The notes below the pieces were generated by a model. That model was not told the origin of the DNA and searched no databases. It was given only the letters and a program-made list of their open reading frames with translations. This document shows positions 8,751 through 18,077 of a DNA stretch of 64,000 nt, one piece after another. The DNA is from Sphingobacteriales bacterium TSM_CSS (GTDB lineage: Bacteria > Bacteroidota > Bacteroidia > Chitinophagales > UBA2359), in the NCBI GenBank assembly GCA_002212985.1, contig NBMY01000110.1, positions 42,172 to 106,171 on the forward strand. The letters are read 5' to 3'. Made by a program: the position numbers and the translations under genes. How positions within the stretch are numbered: position 1 is the stretch's first letter; the number at the start of each line of letters is the position of its first letter.

Positions 8751-8790
8751 ACACCCCCGGATTAATCATATCCGGGGGTGTTGTTGTTTT
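8751..8790 (+). terminator. Rho-independent terminator of the secreted-protein operon
   Basis: Perfect 11-bp GC-rich stem ACACCCCCGGA (8751-8761) / TCCGGGGGTGT (8771-8781), 9-nt loop, followed by the T-rich tail TGTTGTTTT. Confidence 0.85.
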
Positions 8791-8943
8791 AACACCCTTG
8801 CCGGCAAACTGTTGCTTCGGGGTAATATAGAGCATCATATCCGGTGCTATTGTAAATACTGCAAGGGCAACCGTTTCCAACTTTTACCCTGTTTGATTAC
8901 TTGCATAAGCCCCCGCGCGGTAAGCCCTTTATTTGTAAGCAAT

Positions 8944-9322
8944 TTGTGTAAAAAATGTGGATAAATAACAAGCCGCTCTGTGTATAACCTGTGGATAACA
9001 GGTTAGGAAACCGTAGCCGCAGAGCAACGGGTAAAAAGGCTGTAAACCTGTTAATTATAAGTTGAGTTAATTATTACTTCGTAAATACTTGATAATGAGT
9101 TGGTTAACATAATATCAATTTGCTTTGAACTTGCAAATTTTACCACCCGAATTTACTAACAGGAGTGCCAAAATTATTAACAAAGTTATTAACAGGGCAA
9201 TTTTTGAATTGTCATAAAGTGGAAAACCCTGTGGATAACTATCTTGAGCGGTGGAAAAAAAGACCTAAAACACCAAGTTTTGCTCCAAACCCTTACCTAC
9301 TCTGGCTTTGTCTTGTGGATAT
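8944..9322. other. oriC: Candidate chromosomal replication origin (oriC): DnaA-box cluster with AT-rich region
   Basis: In a 945-nt gene-free gap. Exact DnaA boxes (TTATNCACA, all read as TGTGNATAA on the plus strand) occur at 8956-8964, 8979-8987, 8990-8998 and 9230-9238, with a one-mismatch copy at 9314-9322. The box at 8990 is centred in an 8-bp inverted repeat, TAACCTGT (8985-8992) / ACAGGTTA (8998-9005). Between the box groups lies an AT-rich stretch (about 9048-9125), a possible unwinding element, and two direct copies of TTATTAACA 12 nt apart (9174-9182, 9186-9194). dnaB begins 330 nt downstream and the genes to the left are mainly on the minus strand, as expected left of an origin. 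It could instead be a DnaA-regulated dnaB control region; a GC-skew plot of the genome would decide. Confidence 0.62.
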
Positions 9323-9649
9323 TTATAGTTGGCCGAAAATGGCAGTTTTTACCGTTTTTACCGGTATATTTGCATACCAATCCGATAGGAAAAAGCAGAT
9401 GTATCATGCTGCACCAAACCGGTTTGGGCAGTTATGCCCCGGTTGCATAAAATTTAAAAAACCATGGGTGAAGTCAAAAACGCTTTTTTTGCGTTTACGT
9501 AAAAACAGTTGTTGCAAGTGCACCAAATGCCCCGTGTTTTATGTTTATGTTCTATAAGCAACCCATAGCTATTACCTTACTGCCTTTGGAGGCAATAAAA
9601 CTAACCATATTTTTTAAACCCCGGCCCTGCCACCCCAAAAATCATTGTC

Positions 9650-12208
9650 ATGCCCGAACAAGACGAAAACCTTAAATCGCCGCGAAACAAAACCAATACC
9701 GGCCGAAACCAAACCGATTTATCGAGTTTTGTATTTGATAAAGTACCACCGCAGGCGCTCGACCTGGAGGAAGTGGTGTTGGGTGGTATGATGCTTGACC
9801 GCGATGCCGTGGCCGAAATTATAGACATACTTAAACCCGATAGTTTTTACCTTGAAGCACACCGCCATATATACCAGGCCATATACGACCTGTTTGGCAA
9901 GGCACAACCCATTGATATTATTACGGTTTGCGAACAACTGCGTAAAAACGGTAAATTGGAAGCGGCCGGCGGCCCGTATTATGTTTCTAAACTTACCAAC
10001 CGCGTGGCTACTGCTGCCAATATTGAACACCACGCCCGTATTATTTCCGAAAAATTTATTTTGCGTGAACTCATCAAATCTTCCACGCAGGTAGTGCAAA
10101 ATGCCTACGAAGAAACAACCGATGTGTTTGACCTGCTCAACACTGCCGAACAATCTTTGTTCTCCATTACCGAACAAAACCTGCGCCGGAGCTACGACAA
10201 AATGAACACCCTCATTGCTCAGGCTATTAAAAACTTAGAAACGCTTAAAGAACACAATACCGAAGGACTTACCGGCGTGCCAACGGGTTTTCCGGCCTTA
10301 GACCGCCTTACATCGGGGTGGCAAAAGTCCGATTTGATCATTATAGCAGCAAGGCCGGCAATGGGCAAATGCCTTGGAAAGGGCACCAAAGTATTGATGT
10401 ATGATGGTACACTGAAAAATGTTGAAGATATAATAGCTGGCGATTTGCTGATGGGTGATGATTCAACCCCAAGAACTGTGTTGGGAATAAACACAGGAAG
10501 AGAGAATATGTATTGGATACATCAAAATCATGGTATTTCATACCGGGTAAATGAATCGCATATTCTTTCATTGAAGAGAAGCCGCAGTGGAGCCAATCAT
10601 AAACATGGTGATGTTCTTAATATTGCCGTGCGTGAATATTTACAACAATCCGAGAAATTTAAAACTAATTACAAGGGTTATAAAGTTTCTGTTGAGTTTG
10701 ATGAGAAGCCACTGCCAGTTAATCCCTATTTCCTTGGGTTATGGCTTGGTGACGGTCATTCATATAGTTCACGAATTACAAACACCGACAACGAAATAAT
10801 AGACTTTCTTGGTGTGTATGCTGAAGAGTTGGAACTGGAATTAGTGGAAGACAACCAGAAAAACAAAACACCAAACTATGCTATAACTAAAAACATGCGT
10901 GGAAAACAAAAGTTCTTTTCTATACAAGGTCAACTGCGTGGGTTAAACCTGCTTGAGAATAAGCATATACCTCATATATATCTTGCAAACACAAGTGAAA
11001 ACAGGTTGCAATTACTTGCGGGATTAATTGATTCTGACGGGCATTACAATAAGGAATTTAATGTTTATGAAATTACCCAGAAAAATGGGCGACTTGCCCG
11101 CGATGTCAAATTTCTATGCGATTCACTTGGTTTTAAAACTTCACTTGTAAAGGAAATAGCGCAAATAACAGAGCGCAATTTTGAATCTGATGCTTTTAGA
11201 GTTAGGATAAGTGGTGATATTGAAAAAATTCCCACCCGCATTGAAAGAAAAAAAGCAAGAACAAGAAAATCTATTGTTGATTGGAGACATACAGGAATCA
11301 CCGTTGAGTTTGATAAGGTTGATGATTATTATGGTTTTGAAATTGACGGGAACAGGCTGTTTTTATTGGAAGACATGACAGTTACACACAATACGGCTTT
11401 TGTACTATCGGTAGCAAGAAATGCGGCGGTAGATTTTAAACGGCCGGTAGCTGTCTTCTCACTCGAGATGTCGAAACTGCAATTGGTAAACAGGCTTATC
11501 TCTGCCGAAACCGGCCTGGCATCTGAAAAACTGCGACGCGGCGATTTACAGCCTTATGAGTGGGTGCAACTTACCTCAAGGGTTGACCGCCTTTCGGAAG
11601 CGCCCCTTATTATTGACGATACGCCCGCCATTAACCTCTTTGAACTTCGGGCCAAATGCAGGCGTTTTAAAATGCAGCACGATATACAACTTATCATTAT
11701 AGACTACCTGCAATTAATGAGCGGAACCAGTGCCGATAAAAAGAACTTTAACCGGGAACAGGAAATCAGCAACATCTCGCGCACGCTTAAAACCATTGCC
11801 AAAGAGTTAGATGTGCCGGTTATTGCTTTGTCGCAGCTAAGCCGCGCCGTAGAAACCAGAGGCGGCGATAAACGCCCGCAACTGGCAGACCTGCGCGAAT
11901 CGGGAGCCATTGAACAAGATGCCGATTTGGTGCTGTTTTTGTACCGTCCCGAATATTACGGGCTGGAGTACGACGCCGACCAGCAACCCACCCGCGGAAT
12001 TGCCGAGGTTATTATTGCCAAACACCGCAACGGCCCGCTCGATACCGTGAAACTGAAATTCATAGGGCAGCATGTGAAGTTTGAAAACCTGGAAATTGAC
12101 CCTGTAAAAGGCAACGAAGTAGAACCCATTGGCGATATTATTATTAGGGGATCCAGAACCGGCTACAATAACGGAGGTAGCATAGATGATGAGGAAGTGC
12201 CGTTTTAA
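9650..12208 (+). CDS. dnaB: Replicative DNA helicase DnaB, interrupted in frame by an intein
   Basis: 852 residues as encoded; 511 after removal of a 341-residue intein (residues 241-581), the normal DnaB length. The hexameric helicase unwinds DNA at the replication fork. The N-terminal DnaB domain spans about 28-130 (PPQALDLEEVVLGGMMLD.. motif), then a linker and the RecA-like ATPase. The P-loop ARPAMGK/T is split by the intein exactly between Lys and Thr. After the intein come VFSLEMSKLQLVNRLISAE, Walker B (LIIIDYLQLMSG) and the arginine-finger region, and the C-terminal IIAKHRNGPLDTVKLKF. Splicing is required for activity because the P-loop Thr binds Mg-ATP. The start ATG is at 9650. The gene lies just downstream of the oriC candidate. 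Confidence 0.97.
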   Translation: MPEQDENLKSPRNKTNTGRNQTDLSSFVFDKVPPQALDLEEVVLGGMMLDRDAVAEIIDILKPDSFYLEAHRHIYQAIYDLFGKAQPIDIITVCEQLRKNGKLEAAGGPYYVSKLTNRVATAANIEHHARIISEKFILRELIKSSTQVVQNAYEETTDVFDLLNTAEQSLFSITEQNLRRSYDKMNTLIAQAIKNLETLKEHNTEGLTGVPTGFPALDRLTSGWQKSDLIIIAARPAMGKCLGKGTKVLMYDGTLKNVEDIIAGDLLMGDDSTPRTVLGINTGRENMYWIHQNHGISYRVNESHILSLKRSRSGANHKHGDVLNIAVREYLQQSEKFKTNYKGYKVSVEFDEKPLPVNPYFLGLWLGDGHSYSSRITNTDNEIIDFLGVYAEELELELVEDNQKNKTPNYAITKNMRGKQKFFSIQGQLRGLNLLENKHIPHIYLANTSENRLQLLAGLIDSDGHYNKEFNVYEITQKNGRLARDVKFLCDSLGFKTSLVKEIAQITERNFESDAFRVRISGDIEKIPTRIERKKARTRKSIVDWRHTGITVEFDKVDDYYGFEIDGNRLFLLEDMTVTHNTAFVLSVARNAAVDFKRPVAVFSLEMSKLQLVNRLISAETGLASEKLRRGDLQPYEWVQLTSRVDRLSEAPLIIDDTPAINLFELRAKCRRFKMQHDIQLIIIDYLQLMSGTSADKKNFNREQEISNISRTLKTIAKELDVPVIALSQLSRAVETRGGDKRPQLADLRESGAIEQDADLVLFLYRPEYYGLEYDADQQPTRGIAEVIIAKHRNGPLDTVKLKFIGQHVKFENLEIDPVKGNEVEPIGDIIIRGSRTGYNNGGSIDDEEVPF
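10370..11392 (+). mobile_element. Full-length intein with LAGLIDADG homing endonuclease in DnaB P-loop
   Basis: 341 codons, Cys241 to Asn581 of the precursor. Block A begins CLGKGTKVLMYDG with the nucleophilic Cys1; block B contains RVNESHILSL; blocks F/G are YYGFEIDGNRLFLLEDMTVTHN-like with the penultimate His and terminal Asn; the +1 extein residue is Thr. Endonuclease motifs are FLGLWLGDG (residues 361-369) and LLAGLIDSDG (455-464), both with their catalytic Asp, so both splicing and homing look intact. The base composition is visibly more AT-rich than the flanking dnaB sequence (for example 10490-10680), consistent with acquisition. Inteins at this P-loop GK/T position are known in DnaB of other bacteria. 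Confidence 0.95.
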
Positions 12209-12255
12209 CCCCCGAAAGTACGCAAATAAGCATTGCAGCCTTTGTGCAAAACAGC

Positions 12256-12292
12256 AACACCCCCAACAAACAACCTGTTTGCCGGGGGTGTT
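12256..12292. terminator. Hairpin between convergent dnaB and eno
   Basis: 9-bp stem AACACCCCC (12256-12264) / GGGGGTGTT (12284-12292). It lies 48 nt after dnaB and 22 nt after the eno stop on the other strand, so it may stop both. The T-tract is weak on either side. Confidence 0.6.
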
Positions 12293-12313
12293 CAAGTAAA
12301 AAAGAAAACAGGT

Positions 12314-13600
<1,287 letters not shown>

Positions 13601-13642
13601 TTATTTATTTTGGTAAATATTTTGGTTTCAATTAGGTTTTGG

Positions 13643-14398
13643 TTACCCGGTTACCGGGGGCAGGGTTCGTGCATAGTTTCTGAAAAAACTTTGCCATTTC
13701 ATTTTCAGCACGCCCAATGCCGCTTCTTTAAAAATGCCGGTACTCATTTTTGAAACGCCGTGAATGCGGTCGGTAAACGTAATGGGGACTTCGGTAAGTT
13801 TAAAGCCCAAACGCCATGCGGCAAATTTCATTTCAATCTGAAATCCGTAGCCTACCGACCTTATTTTGTTGAGGTTAAGGGTTTCCAGCACTTTTCGGGT
13901 ATAACAAACAAAGCCGGCCGTGGTATCGTGTACGGGCATCCAGGTAACCATGCGCACATAAACAGAGGCACAGCGCGAAAGCAGGATGCGGTCGAACGGC
14001 CAGTTTTCTACCTGCCCGCCTTTTACATAACGCGACCCGATGGAAATATCGGCGCCACCCGATGCACAGGCATCATACAGGCGGGGTAAATCATCGGGGT
14101 TGTGCGAAAAATCGGCATCCATTTCAAAAATATATTGGTAGTTTTGTTGCAAGGCCCATTTAAAGCCGTGAATATAAGCGGTTCCAAGACCCAGTTTTCC
14201 TTGCCGCTCTTCAAGAAACAGGCGCCCCGCGTATTTTTCAGACATGAGTTGCTTTACCACACCCCCTGTGCCGTCGGGTGAGTTGTCGTCAATAATGAGC
14301 AGGTGAAAATCTTTGTCCAGCGAAAAAACTTTTTCTACCATGGTGGCAATGTTTTCCCGTTCATTATAGGTAGGTATGAGCACAATACTGTCGGACAA
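13643..14398 (-). CDS. Polyprenol-phosphate mannosyltransferase-like GT2 glycosyltransferase (DPM1 type)
   Basis: 251 residues, no membrane segments, as in the short DPM1-like class. The GT2 motifs are all there: VLIPTYNERENI, LLIIDDNSPDGTG, GLGTAYIHGFKWAL, the metal-binding FEMDADFSHNPDDLP, GSRYVKGGQVENWP and the acceptor-loop region DTTAGFVCYTRKVL. Such enzymes move a sugar from a nucleotide donor to polyprenol phosphate at the cytosolic face of the membrane, feeding glycan or glycoprotein synthesis. The start must be the TTG at 14396-14398: the conserved VLIPTYNE follows four codons later, no in-frame ATG lies between it and an upstream stop, and the next Met would remove the donor-binding strand. 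The enolase gene follows 45 nt downstream. Confidence 0.88.
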   Translation of the reverse strand: MSDSIVLIPTYNERENIATMVEKVFSLDKDFHLLIIDDNSPDGTGGVVKQLMSEKYAGRLFLEERQGKLGLGTAYIHGFKWALQQNYQYIFEMDADFSHNPDDLPRLYDACASGGADISIGSRYVKGGQVENWPFDRILLSRCASVYVRMVTWMPVHDTTAGFVCYTRKVLETLNLNKIRSVGYGFQIEMKFAAWRLGFKLTEVPITFTDRIHGVSKMSTGIFKEAALGVLKMKWQSFFRNYARTLPPVTG

Positions 14399-14446
14399 GG
14401 CAGAAGGAGTTGAGAGTGTTTTAAAAAGCGTTGTGAAGGTAAAACT

Positions 14447-15229
14447 CTACCGGCTTATTTTAAATTTCATGCTCAGTTTAATTTCGGTAATTTTTTGCTT
14501 GGTATCGAGCATAAAATCACTTTTCATTATCCAGTCGTAGTATTGGGGTTCATCTTTAAACACGTCTTCTACGGGTCGGCCTTTGTGTTTGCCAAAGTTA
14601 AACTTTACAATTCCGTCTTCGCGAATAAGCCTTCTGCCCGAGTCGACAAAAGTTTGGTCAGATGAAAACTCGTGCAGGTAGTCCACATTCGGCGCCAGGG
14701 TGTCTTGGTACAGGTTTAGCTGTCCCAATAAAACTTCGTAGGTGGCCAGCACATCGGCTTCGGCGCTGTGGGCGTTTTGCAGGTCTTTGTTGCAGTAAAA
14801 TTTATAGGCGGCGGCCAGGTCGCGGCGCTCCATTTTCTGAAAAATTCTGAAAACGTCAATAAACTTTCGTTTTTCGTTTCTGAAGTCAATATTGACCCGC
14901 AAAAATTCTTCGGTAAGTATGGGCACGTCAAACTGGTTGGAGTTATAGCCCGCAATATCGCTGTCTTTCAAAAACTCATACAGTTCAGAGGCTACCTGTT
15001 CAAAAGTGGGGGCATCTTTTACATCGGCATCGTAAATGCCATGAATTTGTGATGCCTGTATAGGAATGGGTATGGTGGGGTTTAGTCGCAGGGTTTTAAT
15101 TTTTTTGTCGCCGTTGGGCATCAGTTTTAGGATACTGATTTCCACAATGCGGTCGGTGGCCAAGTTTACCCCGGTGGTTTCTATGTCAAAAAAGGCCAAA
15201 GGTTTGTGTAATGTAAGCATAAGAGGCAT
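14447..15229 (-). CDS. DEDDh 3'-5' exonuclease (DnaQ/exonuclease superfamily)
   Basis: 260 residues from the ATG at 15229 (MPLMLTLHKP). A longer frame would start at 15337, inside the upstream Mpl gene and across its terminator. The four acidic residues and the His of DEDDh nucleases are visible: FFDIETTG (Asp15, Glu17), GYNSNQFDVPIL (third Asp), and NAHSAEADVLAT (His and last Asp). QIHGIYDADV is the usual second-strand motif. The C-terminal portion (FNFGKHKGRPVEDVFKDEPQYYDWIMKSDF) resembles the short module that follows the nuclease in many Bacteroidota homologues. It may proofread DNA, trim RNA or repair ends; which one cannot be read here. Confidence 0.88.
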   Translation of the reverse strand: MPLMLTLHKPLAFFDIETTGVNLATDRIVEISILKLMPNGDKKIKTLRLNPTIPIPIQASQIHGIYDADVKDAPTFEQVASELYEFLKDSDIAGYNSNQFDVPILTEEFLRVNIDFRNEKRKFIDVFRIFQKMERRDLAAAYKFYCNKDLQNAHSAEADVLATYEVLLGQLNLYQDTLAPNVDYLHEFSSDQTFVDSGRRLIREDGIVKFNFGKHKGRPVEDVFKDEPQYYDWIMKSDFMLDTKQKITEIKLSMKFKISR

Positions 15230-15261
15230 TGTTAAAGTGGTAAAGCGGGGTAAAAACCGGC

Positions 15262-15300
15262 AAAAAACCGGAAACGGCGCTTTATAAAGTATTTCCGGTT
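15262..15300 (-). terminator. Intrinsic terminator overlapping the 3' end of the Mpl gene
   Basis: On the minus strand a 9-bp stem AACCGGAAA (15292-15300) / TTTCCGGTT (15266-15274) is followed by a run of Ts (15262-15267). The Mpl stop codon (15282-15284) lies in the loop. It would separate Mpl from the exonuclease transcript. Confidence 0.65.
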
Positions 15301-16652
15301 GCAAATTTAGCAATATTGGCAATATTAATACCCCCAAAATTACCCGAACTCATTAAAAGCAGGTCGGTTTGTTCAAAATTGGTTTGCAGGAGTTGGTTTT
15401 CCATGTCTGTGGGGTTGGTAAAGACCAACAGGTTGGGGTGGTTAAAATAGTGCTGTATTTCTTGCGGTTTCAGGGGTGGCAGTTGTTTTATGGCAAGGGT
15501 TTGGGGGTCGTAAAAAACCATGGCCATGTCGGCGTTTTGCAGGGTATGGTGGTATTGGGGCAAAAAGTGGTGGTTAAGGCTGCTGTAGGTGTGTAGTTCG
15601 AGGCAGGCTATGAGGCTGCGGCCGGGGTGCAGCGATTTAAGGGCGTGGGTAGTGGCTTTTACCTTTGAAGGTGCATGGGCAAAATCTTTATACACACTGC
15701 ATCGGGCCGATTTTGCCACCAATTCGAGGCGGCGGGCAGCGCCGGTAAAACCCGAAATGGCTTCAAAAAACTGTTCATCGGGTATTTGCAGGCAGTTGCA
15801 AACGTTTTTTGCCCCCATAAGGTTTTGCAGGTTGTGCTGCCCGAAAATTTGCAACGGTATATCTGTTCCGTTCCATTGCAGTTGACAGCTATCATTGTGC
15901 GGGTTTACCCGGTAAGGCGGGGTTTGGTAGGGCAGCAGGTTTAGTTGCGGGTGTTGTTGTGCAATATGGCGCAGGTTGTCATCTTCGGCATTATATACCA
16001 ATGTGCCGCCGGGTTCAATGGTTTGGGCAAAGAGGGTAAATTGTTGCAGGTATGTTTCAAAAGTTGGAAACACATTCATGTGGTCCCAGGCAATGCCGCT
16101 AAGGAGGGCAATATGAGGTCGGTAGTACAAAAACTTGGGTTTAAGGTCAACCGGAGATGACAAATACTCATCACCTTCAATTACAATGACCTTTGCCGAT
16201 GCGCTTAACCGCACCGATTCTGCAAATTCGGGCAATTTTGCGCCTACAACATAGTCGAAATCTGCCCCGAAATGGCGCAAAACATGCATTACCATAGAAG
16301 TTATGGTAGTTTTACCGTGGCTGCCGCCAATGACCACGCGCGTTTTATCTTGCGCATGCCGGTAAATAAATTCGGGGTAAGAAAGCACCGGTACGCCCAA
16401 TTGTTGTGCCCGCAGCAGTTCGGGGTTGTCTTTTTTTGCGTGCATCCCTAAAATAACGGCATCGGGCAAGGCGTTTATTTTTTCGGGAAACCACCCAAAT
16501 TCATCGGGCAATAAACCCACATTAAACAAATTGGTTTTTGCAGGGTCAAATATTGTATCATCAGAACCGGTAATCTGGTATCCTTGTTGTTGCAGTGCTA
16601 TGGCCAACTGGTGCATAATGCTTCCGCCAATGGCAATGAAGTGTATTTTCAT
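15282..16652 (-). CDS. mpl: Mur-ligase-family peptidoglycan-recycling ligase (Mpl type)
   Basis: 456 residues from the ATG at 16652 (MKIHFIAIGGSIMHQLAIAL); a frame extending to 16709 adds a stretch that no Mur ligase has. The N-terminal Rossmann domain carries IAIGGSIMHQLA, the form seen in Mpl and its relatives. The central ATP-binding domain has GGSHGKTTIT (from residue 109) and VIVIEGDEYLSS, and the C-terminal domain has DFAHAPSKVKATTHAL. Mpl joins the recovered tripeptide L-Ala-gamma-D-Glu-meso-DAP to UDP-MurNAc in the cytosol. A role as MurC is less likely from the first motif and length. The reading frame ends inside a terminator hairpin. Confidence 0.87.
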   Translation of the reverse strand: MKIHFIAIGGSIMHQLAIALQQQGYQITGSDDTIFDPAKTNLFNVGLLPDEFGWFPEKINALPDAVILGMHAKKDNPELLRAQQLGVPVLSYPEFIYRHAQDKTRVVIGGSHGKTTITSMVMHVLRHFGADFDYVVGAKLPEFAESVRLSASAKVIVIEGDEYLSSPVDLKPKFLYYRPHIALLSGIAWDHMNVFPTFETYLQQFTLFAQTIEPGGTLVYNAEDDNLRHIAQQHPQLNLLPYQTPPYRVNPHNDSCQLQWNGTDIPLQIFGQHNLQNLMGAKNVCNCLQIPDEQFFEAISGFTGAARRLELVAKSARCSVYKDFAHAPSKVKATTHALKSLHPGRSLIACLELHTYSSLNHHFLPQYHHTLQNADMAMVFYDPQTLAIKQLPPLKPQEIQHYFNHPNLLVFTNPTDMENQLLQTNFEQTDLLLMSSGNFGGINIANIAKFATGNTL

Positions 16653-16806
16653 ACAGGGTATTGTAAATATTGCTGCAAAGTAAGGCAAAAACAACGGTAA
16701 AGCAGCCAATTTAAAACCAAAATGTTTTATGATTGGTTATACACTAAACAGGAAGTTAATATCGTTTTTGAAATAGTTTTATTAACCATAAATTTTCCGA
16801 TTAGTA

Positions 16807-16959
16807 ATGAAAAGACTTTCTTTTGCAAAACAAATGGGCGCAGCAACGCTCGGTTTGCTTTTCGTGTTTACGCTTTTTACCTCTTGCCACAGAGGCTATG
16901 GTTGCCCGGGACACATTACCAAAGCCGAACAACCCGTAACCATAGAACAAGATTGTTAG
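16807..16959 (+). CDS. Tiny lipoprotein, 50 residues
   Basis: A short frame (MKRLSFAKQMGAATLGLLFV...) with basic n-region, a hydrophobic core at residues 11-25 and a lipobox FTSC giving lipidation at Cys27. Only 24 residues follow, including CHRGYGCPGH with a second Cys and His, and a terminal Cys. It is flanked by its own terminator (16992-17032) and sits alone between divergent and convergent genes, which supports it being real despite its size. No family recognised; the Cys/His-rich mature peptide might bind metal, a guess. Confidence 0.65.
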   Translation: MKRLSFAKQMGAATLGLLFVFTLFTSCHRGYGCPGHITKAEQPVTIEQDC

Positions 16960-16991
16960 TATAGTTAAATTATACTTGTGCTTAAGTTTAT

Positions 16992-17032
16992 AAACAGCAA
17001 TTTGCCTTAACAGGCAGGTTGCTGTTTTTTTT
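16992..17032 (+). terminator. Rho-independent terminator after the tiny lipoprotein
   Basis: Stem AAACAGCAA (16992-17000) / TTGCTGTTT (17019-17027) with an inner GCC/GGC pairing, directly followed by a run of eight Ts. It also lies just after the stop of the minus-strand gene at 17042. Confidence 0.8.
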
Positions 17033-17041
17033 GTGCCCGGT

Positions 17042-17929
17042 TTATTGATTGTATATGTTGAAATGAAATCGACAAAATAGCGGTAAATGGTCAGACAAGG
17101 GTAACGAGTCAATGCCATTTAAAGTAAACCGGTTGTCATCGCCCCGCCTGAATTCAACGGGCAGGAGTTCAATTTGGGAACTGCTGCGGTAAAAAATTTT
17201 GTCAATACCTTCACAATTATAACCGCTTTCAAGGGGTTGGCAATCTTTCAGACTTTCGCCATAGGCAGGTATGCTATCGTTTCTTACCAGTTGCACCCAA
17301 ACATCGGTAAAGCCCAGCGCCTCAAATGCCCGTATGGTATCGGCTTCGCGGGTATAGCGGCTGTTAAAATCGCCCATTACTACTACGGCCTGCCCTTGCG
17401 AATGGACTTGAATGTAATTGCACAATTGCCTTATATTGCTTCTTCGGGCTTCAAAATCCTCATCAGTGCTGCCGGCATCGCAGTGTACGTTGTAAAAATC
17501 AATGAACGCGCCGTTTAAAATTTCAATTTGCGAATAGCTGAACCCTTTTGGTGTAAGGCAATCGGGCCCGAAACAATCTACCCACGCCTGCCGTATCAGG
17601 TTCTGTATCGGGAAATCGGAAAACGTATTCAGCCCGTCGCCATTGGGCACACAGGGCATGGGCTGGGTAACATAGGGGTGCGTGTTGTAGAGCAGCAGCG
17701 AGTCGTGGTAACAAAAGTCTTCCTGCACATGCACTACGTCAAATTCATTGAGCAGCGGGCTTATAAGCGAGGTATATAATGCCGGGTGCGATGAGGAAAT
17801 GCCTTCGGGCAGGCCGGCAACGTTGTAGGAAAGAGTGGTAAAATAACCCGATATAGGCTTTGTTTCATCTGAACAGGAGGCCGTAAGGAAAATAAAGAGT
17901 AATAAAATTAAAATGCGGAAATGCAACAT
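17042..17929 (-). CDS. Lipoprotein of the endonuclease/exonuclease/phosphatase family
   Basis: 295 residues. Lipoprotein signal: MLHFRILILLLFIFLTASC with Cys19 as the lipidated residue, so it is anchored in the outer or inner membrane. The DNase I-like fold is shown by TLSYNVAGLP (first Asn), VHVQEDF (metal-binding Glu), FYNVHCDAG, VVMGDFNSRYTR (Asp and Asn) and the terminal LSDHLPLFCRF (catalytic His). Members include nucleases, sphingomyelinases and phosphoinositide phosphatases; the first motif SYNVAGLP and the extracytoplasmic location are closest to secreted phosphodiesterases, but the substrate is not readable. Monocistronic, converging on the tiny lipoprotein's terminator. Confidence 0.85.
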   Translation of the reverse strand: MLHFRILILLLFIFLTASCSDETKPISGYFTTLSYNVAGLPEGISSSHPALYTSLISPLLNEFDVVHVQEDFCYHDSLLLYNTHPYVTQPMPCVPNGDGLNTFSDFPIQNLIRQAWVDCFGPDCLTPKGFSYSQIEILNGAFIDFYNVHCDAGSTDEDFEARRSNIRQLCNYIQVHSQGQAVVVMGDFNSRYTREADTIRAFEALGFTDVWVQLVRNDSIPAYGESLKDCQPLESGYNCEGIDKIFYRSSSQIELLPVEFRRGDDNRFTLNGIDSLPLSDHLPLFCRFHFNIYNQ

Positions 17930-18077
17930 TGGCTAATTTTGTTTGAATTGGAAAAAAGCAGCCCGATAGTAACCGGCAGCCTGCTTGTTTGAGTATTTGT
18001 TTTGCAATTTTACCGATTTTTAAGGTAATTTGCACCGGTATTGCCCATACAAAAAGCAATCTGCCTCAACTTTATAC

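Noticed and set aside
8956..9238. Plasmid or phage origin
   Set aside because: The surrounding genes (eno, dnaB, rnr, hemL) are chromosomal housekeeping genes and no Rep, integrase or phage gene is present.
9165..9557. Open frame of 130 codons in the oriC candidate
   Set aside because: It crosses DnaA boxes and direct repeats, has no signal peptide, motif or domain, is rich in rare residue combinations (Cys/Lys/Phe clusters), and no promoter or start context supports it.
9719..10177. Antisense 152-codon frame in dnaB
   Set aside because: Fully inside a well-conserved gene in another frame; typical shadow with biased codons.
15230..15337. Longer start for the DEDDh exonuclease at 15337
   Set aside because: The extension overlaps the Mpl stop and its terminator hairpin and has no conserved residues; the exonuclease motif FFDIETTG begins at residue 13 of the shorter form.
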